A stretch of 64,000 nt of DNA from CAG-492 sp045643465 (GTDB taxonomy: Bacteria > Bacillota > Clostridia > TANB77 > CAG-508): contig JAZUKV010000021.1 of NCBI GenBank assembly GCA_045643465.1, forward strand, positions 62,001 through 126,000, in the 5' to 3' direction. Below are positions 63,130-64,000 of this stretch, piece by piece (position 1 is the first letter of the stretch; each line of letters opens with the position of its first letter). Under the pieces are notes generated by a model. The model saw nothing but the letters and a program-made list of their open reading frames with translations. It was not told the origin of the DNA and searched no databases. Both the position numbers and the translations under genes were made by a program.

Positions 63130-63954
63130 GTGAATAAAAAAATAACAGTATTAATTGCAGATGATAATAGTGAATTTTCTGCAACATTAGCTAGCTACGT
63201 AAGAGCTGAGGATGATTTAGAATTAATAGGAACCGCAAGAGACGGGATAGAAGCTTTTGATTTTATTAAAAATGCTGAACCAGATGTTGTACTGTTAGAT
63301 GTAATAATGCCAAGATTAGATGGATTAGGGGTTTTAGAAAAAATTAATGAAAGCGGTATGACAAAAATGCCTATGTGCATAATGTTATCTGCTGTAGGAC
63401 AGGATAAAATAACACAAAGGGCAATTAACTTAGGTGCCCAATATTATATAGTAAAACCTTTTGAAATAGATGTATTAATCAAAAGAATAAAAGATTTAAA
63501 ATATTTTCAACCCATGCCAGTGAATAATAGTAATTCATATGTTAGCAGAGAAATAAAAACAACGTACATAGAATTACCGGTAACTGAAATGAAAAACGAG
63601 GATAATTTAGAAGCTTTAGTAACAAATATAATTCATGAGATAGGAGTTCCAGCACATATTAAAGGATATCAATATTTAAGAGAAGCCATAATGATGGTAG
63701 TTACTAATATTGATATTATAAATCAAATAACAAAACAATTATATCCAGAAATAGCACATAAATATCACACAACACCATCTAGGGTTGAACGTGCAATTCG
63801 TCATGCGATAGAAGTTGCTTGGGGAAGAGGTCAACAAGATGTTGTAGAAACTATATTTGGTTATACAATTTCAGCTGCAAAAGGCAAACCAACAAACTCA
63901 GAATTTATAGCTATGATTGCTGATAAATTAAGATTAGAATTAAAAACAGCATAA
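63130..63954 (+). CDS. spo0A: sporulation master regulator Spo0A
   Basis: A 274-residue response regulator. The receiver has D11-D12 and phosphoacceptor D57 (VVLLDVIMPRLDG). The C-terminal DNA-binding domain has YHTTPSRVERAIRHAIEVAW, the sequence-reading helix that is nearly invariant in Spo0A. It starts at GTG behind a perfect AGGAGG (63117-63122). In spore formers Spo0A-P turns on sporulation genes. The usual upstream neighbour spoIVB is replaced here by yigZ. Confidence 0.96.
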   Translation: MNKKITVLIADDNSEFSATLASYVRAEDDLELIGTARDGIEAFDFIKNAEPDVVLLDVIMPRLDGLGVLEKINESGMTKMPMCIMLSAVGQDKITQRAINLGAQYYIVKPFEIDVLIKRIKDLKYFQPMPVNNSNSYVSREIKTTYIELPVTEMKNEDNLEALVTNIIHEIGVPAHIKGYQYLREAIMMVVTNIDIINQITKQLYPEIAHKYHTTPSRVERAIRHAIEVAWGRGQQDVVETIFGYTISAAKGKPTNSEFIAMIADKLRLELKTA

Positions 63955-63957
63955 AAA

Positions 63958-63999
63958 AATTCTTCTTTTACTCAATAGAGTAAAAGGAGAATTTTTTTT
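63958..63999 (+). terminator. intrinsic terminator after spo0A
   Basis: ATTCTTCTTTTACTC pairs with GAGTAAAAGGAGAAT (one wobble) and is followed by a T-run up to the window end. Confidence 0.9.
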
Positions 64000-64000
64000 A

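Overview
The window is a very AT-rich (roughly 70% or more A+T by eye) stretch of a Firmicutes chromosome. Gene content points to an uncultured, spore-forming, Clostridia-like anaerobe. Spo0A, a SpoVB/MurJ-type flippase and a BofC-domain protein indicate sporulation ancestry. TTG and GTG starts behind AGGAGG-type ribosome sites, intrinsic terminators with long U-tracts and TTGACA-17-TATAAT promoters are common. I see no rRNA, tRNA or CRISPR array.

Layout. 1-4040: the end of an S1-domain protein, a winged-helix protein resembling replication-relaxation proteins, and, convergent, a VirD4/TraG-type coupling ATPase. 4232-10845: flippase, HU, an SH3/NlpC-P60 wall hydrolase, a frameshifted comEC and a BofC-like protein. 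10915-13778 (minus): pgsA and clpE. 14011-18230: zinc-ribbon membrane protein, a small membrane protein, topB and nfo, with two copies of an inverted-repeat element. 18416-23398: two unrecognised paralogous proteins sharing an N-terminal coiled coil and a 65-residue repeat I cannot assign, with a small gene between them.

23445-28325: the str operon (rpsL, rpsG, fusA, tuf) with hairpins in its leader and in every intercistronic gap. 28372-30858: a small decayed island between two mirror-image hairpins, holding an IS200-like remnant, a leader peptide with attenuator, a P-loop kinase, a twice-frameshifted aldo/keto reductase and an ABC-F tail. 30868-35197: mutS2 (minus), trmL and two coiled-coil genes. 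35213-45827: the translation operon rimP-nusA-rnpM(ylxR)-infB-rbfA-nrnA-truB-pth-rng-rimO.

45968-51456: an FAD dehydrogenase, then on the minus strand tsaE-tsaB-rimI and a Lon-family protease. 51627-55757: a deaminase, two small genes of atypical composition, a beta-helix protein, and groES-groEL. 55833-64000: a two-component system, a WG-repeat protein, a PLP lyase, a BaiN-like flavoprotein, yigZ and spo0A, the last preceded by a perfect inverted pair of Spo0A boxes.

The best candidates for something undescribed are the 18416-23398 gene cluster with its new repeat domain, the chromosomal coupling-ATPase locus at the left end, and the stem-loop-rich str operon. The coiled-coil pair at 33941-35197 may be related in style to the first, but no homology is shown.
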